From assembly GCA_016649675.1 (NCBI GenBank), contig JAENXG010000111.1:1-7877 (forward strand): a DNA stretch of 7,877 bases, written 5' to 3'. The number at the start of each line of letters is the position of its first letter. Position 1 is the first letter of the stretch. The position numbers were made by a program, and so were the translations under genes. A model generated the notes under the pieces. That model ran no database searches. It saw only the letters and a list, made by a program, of their open reading frames with translations, and had not been told where the DNA came from. Origin of the DNA: Methyloceanibacter sp. Lineage in GTDB: Bacteria > Pseudomonadota > Alphaproteobacteria > Rhizobiales > Methyloligellaceae. Shown piece after piece: positions 6,549-7,877 of this stretch.

Positions 6549-6809
6549 ATGCTGACCAAGCTCAGCCTTGCGGCGACTGCGAGTCTGCTGCTTTCCGCCC
6601 AGGCCGTGGGACAGCCTCCAACGGCAACGCCTCAGAGCTCTGCGGGCGCTATATCGGCTACGCCCTGGTCGAGATCGAGAAGACCGCGAACCACGGGGGC
6701 GGTCTATTCATGCTCGCCGGCTTGCGCTTCGCCGAGGACGGCGTGCTGGCCTGGACGGCAAGCTGGGTTGCGCCTTTCAACGGTGCTGCGCTTTCGCGCG
6801 GAACGTAGT
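6549..6809 (+). pseudogene. Secreted-protein gene broken by frame displacement, leader paralogous to 7374
   Basis: ATG at 6549 follows AGAGG at 8-9 bases and encodes a clear Sec signal peptide, M-L-T-K-L-S-L-A-A-T-A-S-L-L-L-S-A-Q-A, then Q-P-P-T-A-T-P-Q. This matches the leader at 7374 closely. After about 6634 the leader frame turns Arg/Pro/Ser/Cys-rich, reads non-coding, and closes only at about 6960. In the frame shifted by two bases, from 6635 to the TAG at 6807-6809, a coherent protein appears: E-L-C-G-R-Y-I-G-Y-A-L-V-E-I-E-K, then G-L-F-M-L-A-G-L-R-F-A-E-D-G-V-L-A-W. Of its first 49 codons, 43 end in G or C by hand count, a strong coding signature. That frame has no start codon of its own before an internal Met. 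I infer a deletion or frameshift joining a leader to a body. I do not recognise the body. Confidence 0.5.
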
Positions 6810-7373
6810 CGAGGCAATGCAGCCCCGGCGCAGCAAAGGCCGCCTTGCGGCGGGAGCGACAAATTGGCTCAGAGGCGAGCTACTGGACCTCATCCGAGGC
6901 CGGAGTGCGTTCCCGCCGGGTGCCTAGATAGGGCTCACATTCCAATCCTGCCACCAAATTGAGCACATCCCAGCGGCATTTGGTGCCTACCGTACCAAAA
7001 GTCTGTCTGGTGTTGCTAAGCTGCTCTATCCCTGCGGGATCATTGGGCCTACCCTAATCATATCTTGCGAATCAGTTTTTGCGGTGCAACATTGCAGTTG
7101 CGAGAGGCTGGTTCCAGCGTTGATGGCTTGACCAGCCTCGTCAACGCGCGATTGGAACCGAAAATGACGCGCAAACGCATAGGCTTACTGACAACCTGCC
7201 ACGAGGTTTTGCACTTGTGGGCTCTATCGGGCGGTCGTCGGCGCCATGCAGCCAAAGCGTCTTATTTCGCGTTGCAGCATGGGAGGAATGCGTCAAGGGC
7301 AAAATTCCAGTCCGGAGGAAGGACGGGAACGTAAGCGGTGCTGACCCAGCCACTCCAATAGGAGGCCCTATCG
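6810..7373. other. Gene-free stretch between the two leader units
   Basis: These 560 bases are less GC-rich than the rest. Open frames of up to about 90 codons exist on both strands (for example 7065-7334 plus, from a TTG), but they show no recognisable domain, no good ribosome site and no GC3 bias. A short inverted repeat, CACCAAAT and ATTTGGTG with an 18-base loop, lies at 6952-6985; its function is unknown. I see no RNA gene or insertion-sequence end. The promoter of the 7374 unit should lie in the last part, but no clear -35/-10 pair was found. Confidence 0.5.
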
Positions 7374-7511
7374 ATGCTGACTAAGCTCATCCTCGCCGTG
7401 ACGGCGAGCCTGCTCCTCTCTGCTCACGCCTCTGCCCAAGAAACGAAGCAGCCGCCAACCGCGCCGCCTAAAAAGCGAACGCCTCAGTTCGGCGGGGGAG
7501 GTGAGCCATGA
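7374..7511 (+). CDS. Small secreted peptide, 45 residues
   Basis: ATG at 7374 is preceded by a near-perfect ribosome site, AGGAGG (7360-7365), at 8 bases. The product has a standard Sec signal peptide, M-L-T-K-L-I-L-A-V-T-A-S-L-L-L-S-A-H-A-S-A, with probable cleavage after A-S-A. The mature peptide is about 24 residues, rich in Pro, Lys, Thr and Gly, and ends Q-F-G-G-G-G-E-P. Its first 20 codons align with the leader at 6549, and 9 of 12 differing bases I counted are synonymous, which suggests it was selected as protein. The stop overlaps the next start as ATGA (7508-7511). It may be a periplasmic peptide or a leader whose translation feeds the downstream gene. I do not know its function. Confidence 0.6.
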   Translation: MLTKLILAVTASLLLSAHASAQETKQPPTAPPKKRTPQFGGGGEP

Positions 7512-7877
7512 GCATACACATCCCTCCGATCCTCGTGGTCATCGCCTGCAAGGTGTCGATCGCCGCAAACCCGGACCCGAACGCCGCCTACACCCATGTC
7601 GAGAACATCCAATGGGTCACCGAGCACTCCATGATGGTCTGCCAGCGGCATGAGGTGCAGCTTTACGACCCCGTGGAAGGAATGCAGCTCAGTCCGGCGG
7701 ACGATCCAGCGCCTCCGCTCAATCCGAACTTTGCCTATCCGACCCAATGCGCGAGGGCAGGCATCACTTTGGAGAGGGACTGGGACGAGCAGCACAAGAA
7801 CACACCGTGGCGGGTGTGGCGCATCGGCTGCCCGTCACCGATCGTGGATCTCAGGACAGGAGCTCTCATTGGCTATA
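7508..7877 (+). CDS. Uncharacterised protein, C-terminus outside window
   Basis: ATG at 7508 overlaps the stop of the upstream peptide (ATGA) and has a strong ribosome site, GGAGG (7497-7501), 6 bases upstream. An in-frame TGA at 7502-7504 excludes an earlier start. The frame stays open for 123 codons to the window edge. The N-terminus, I-H-I-P-P-I-L-V-V-I-A-C-K-V-S-I-A-A, is mildly hydrophobic but a poor signal peptide. Distinctive features are H-V-E-N-I-Q-W-V-T-E-H-S, V-C-Q-R-H-E-V-Q-L-Y-D-P, a Pro-rich loop (65-75) and W-R-V-W-R-I-G-C-P. Cysteines at 14, 45, 81 and 108 could form disulphides if it is exported. Low-frequency residues such as Trp and Cys in regular contexts indicate a real folded protein. 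No domain is recognised; a hypothetical protein family of Hyphomicrobiales is my guess. Confidence 0.75.
   Translation, partial: MSIHIPPILVVIACKVSIAANPDPNAAYTHVENIQWVTEHSMMVCQRHEVQLYDPVEGMQLSPADDPAPPLNPNFAYPTQCARAGITLERDWDEQHKNTPWRVWRIGCPSPIVDLRTGALIGY

Noticed and set aside
6952..6985. Inverted repeat CACCAAAT ... ATTTGGTG as a possible terminator or operator
   Set aside because: The loop is 18 bases, the stem is AT-rich, there is no T-tract, and no gene boundary lies nearby. It is probably a chance pairing.
7065..7334. Plus-strand 89-codon frame starting at TTG
   Set aside because: No ribosome site, no recognisable motif, no third-position GC bias, and an opposing frame of similar quality at 7058-7255.
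7484..7795. Minus-strand 103-codon frame opposite the 7508 gene
   Set aside because: It overlaps a plus-strand gene with a strong ribosome site and coupled start, and its translation shows no motif.

Overview
The window is GC-rich with strongly GC-biased third codon positions. Its gene content is a large hybrid histidine kinase, a receiver-cyclase fusion, a KdpE-type fragment and a thermostable-hemolysin-family gene. This points to an alphaproteobacterium, probably a Hyphomicrobiales member of the Bradyrhizobium/Xanthobacteraceae type. That placement is inference from protein flavour, not from a marker gene.

Left end (1-1303, minus strand): this looks like an eroded two-component operon. In transcription order it holds a regulator-box-like repeat (1276-1303), a broken small secreted-protein gene that may be a PepSY remnant (1130-1238), an intact OmpR-family response regulator (435-1118), a 27-codon stump of a histidine kinase overlapping the regulator's stop (359-442), and the 5' part of a thermostable-hemolysin-family gene leaving the window (1-248). 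The regulator is intact while its kinase and its small secreted partner are truncated.

Middle (1474-6083, minus strand): this is the functional core. A hybrid sensor kinase of 1072 residues (PAS-PAS-HisKA-HATPase-REC-REC-HPt) overlaps by ATGA with a receiver-adenylate cyclase fusion of 344 residues. The natural reading is a phosphorelay whose output is cAMP synthesis. Just downstream is an in-frame remnant of a KdpE response regulator (DNA-binding domain only), joined to unrelated sequence at an overlapping palindrome (1770-1791).

Right end (6084-7877): this part is gene-poor. It has a strong plus-strand intrinsic terminator without an obvious gene (6197-6224) and a possible HTH fragment. 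Two related secretion leaders follow on the plus strand. The first (6549) runs into a body displaced to another frame and looks broken. The second (7374-7511) is an intact 45-residue secreted peptide, ATGA-coupled to an uncharacterised protein that leaves the window (7508 onward). No tRNA, rRNA, CRISPR array or complete insertion sequence was seen.

Overall, one intact signalling module is flanked on both sides by gene remnants, so the locus seems to have lost several neighbouring genes by deletion. I did not find a clearly new defence or mobile system. The most useful leads are the kinase-cyclase relay, the orphaned regulator with its putative box, the paralogous leader units, and the orphan terminator.
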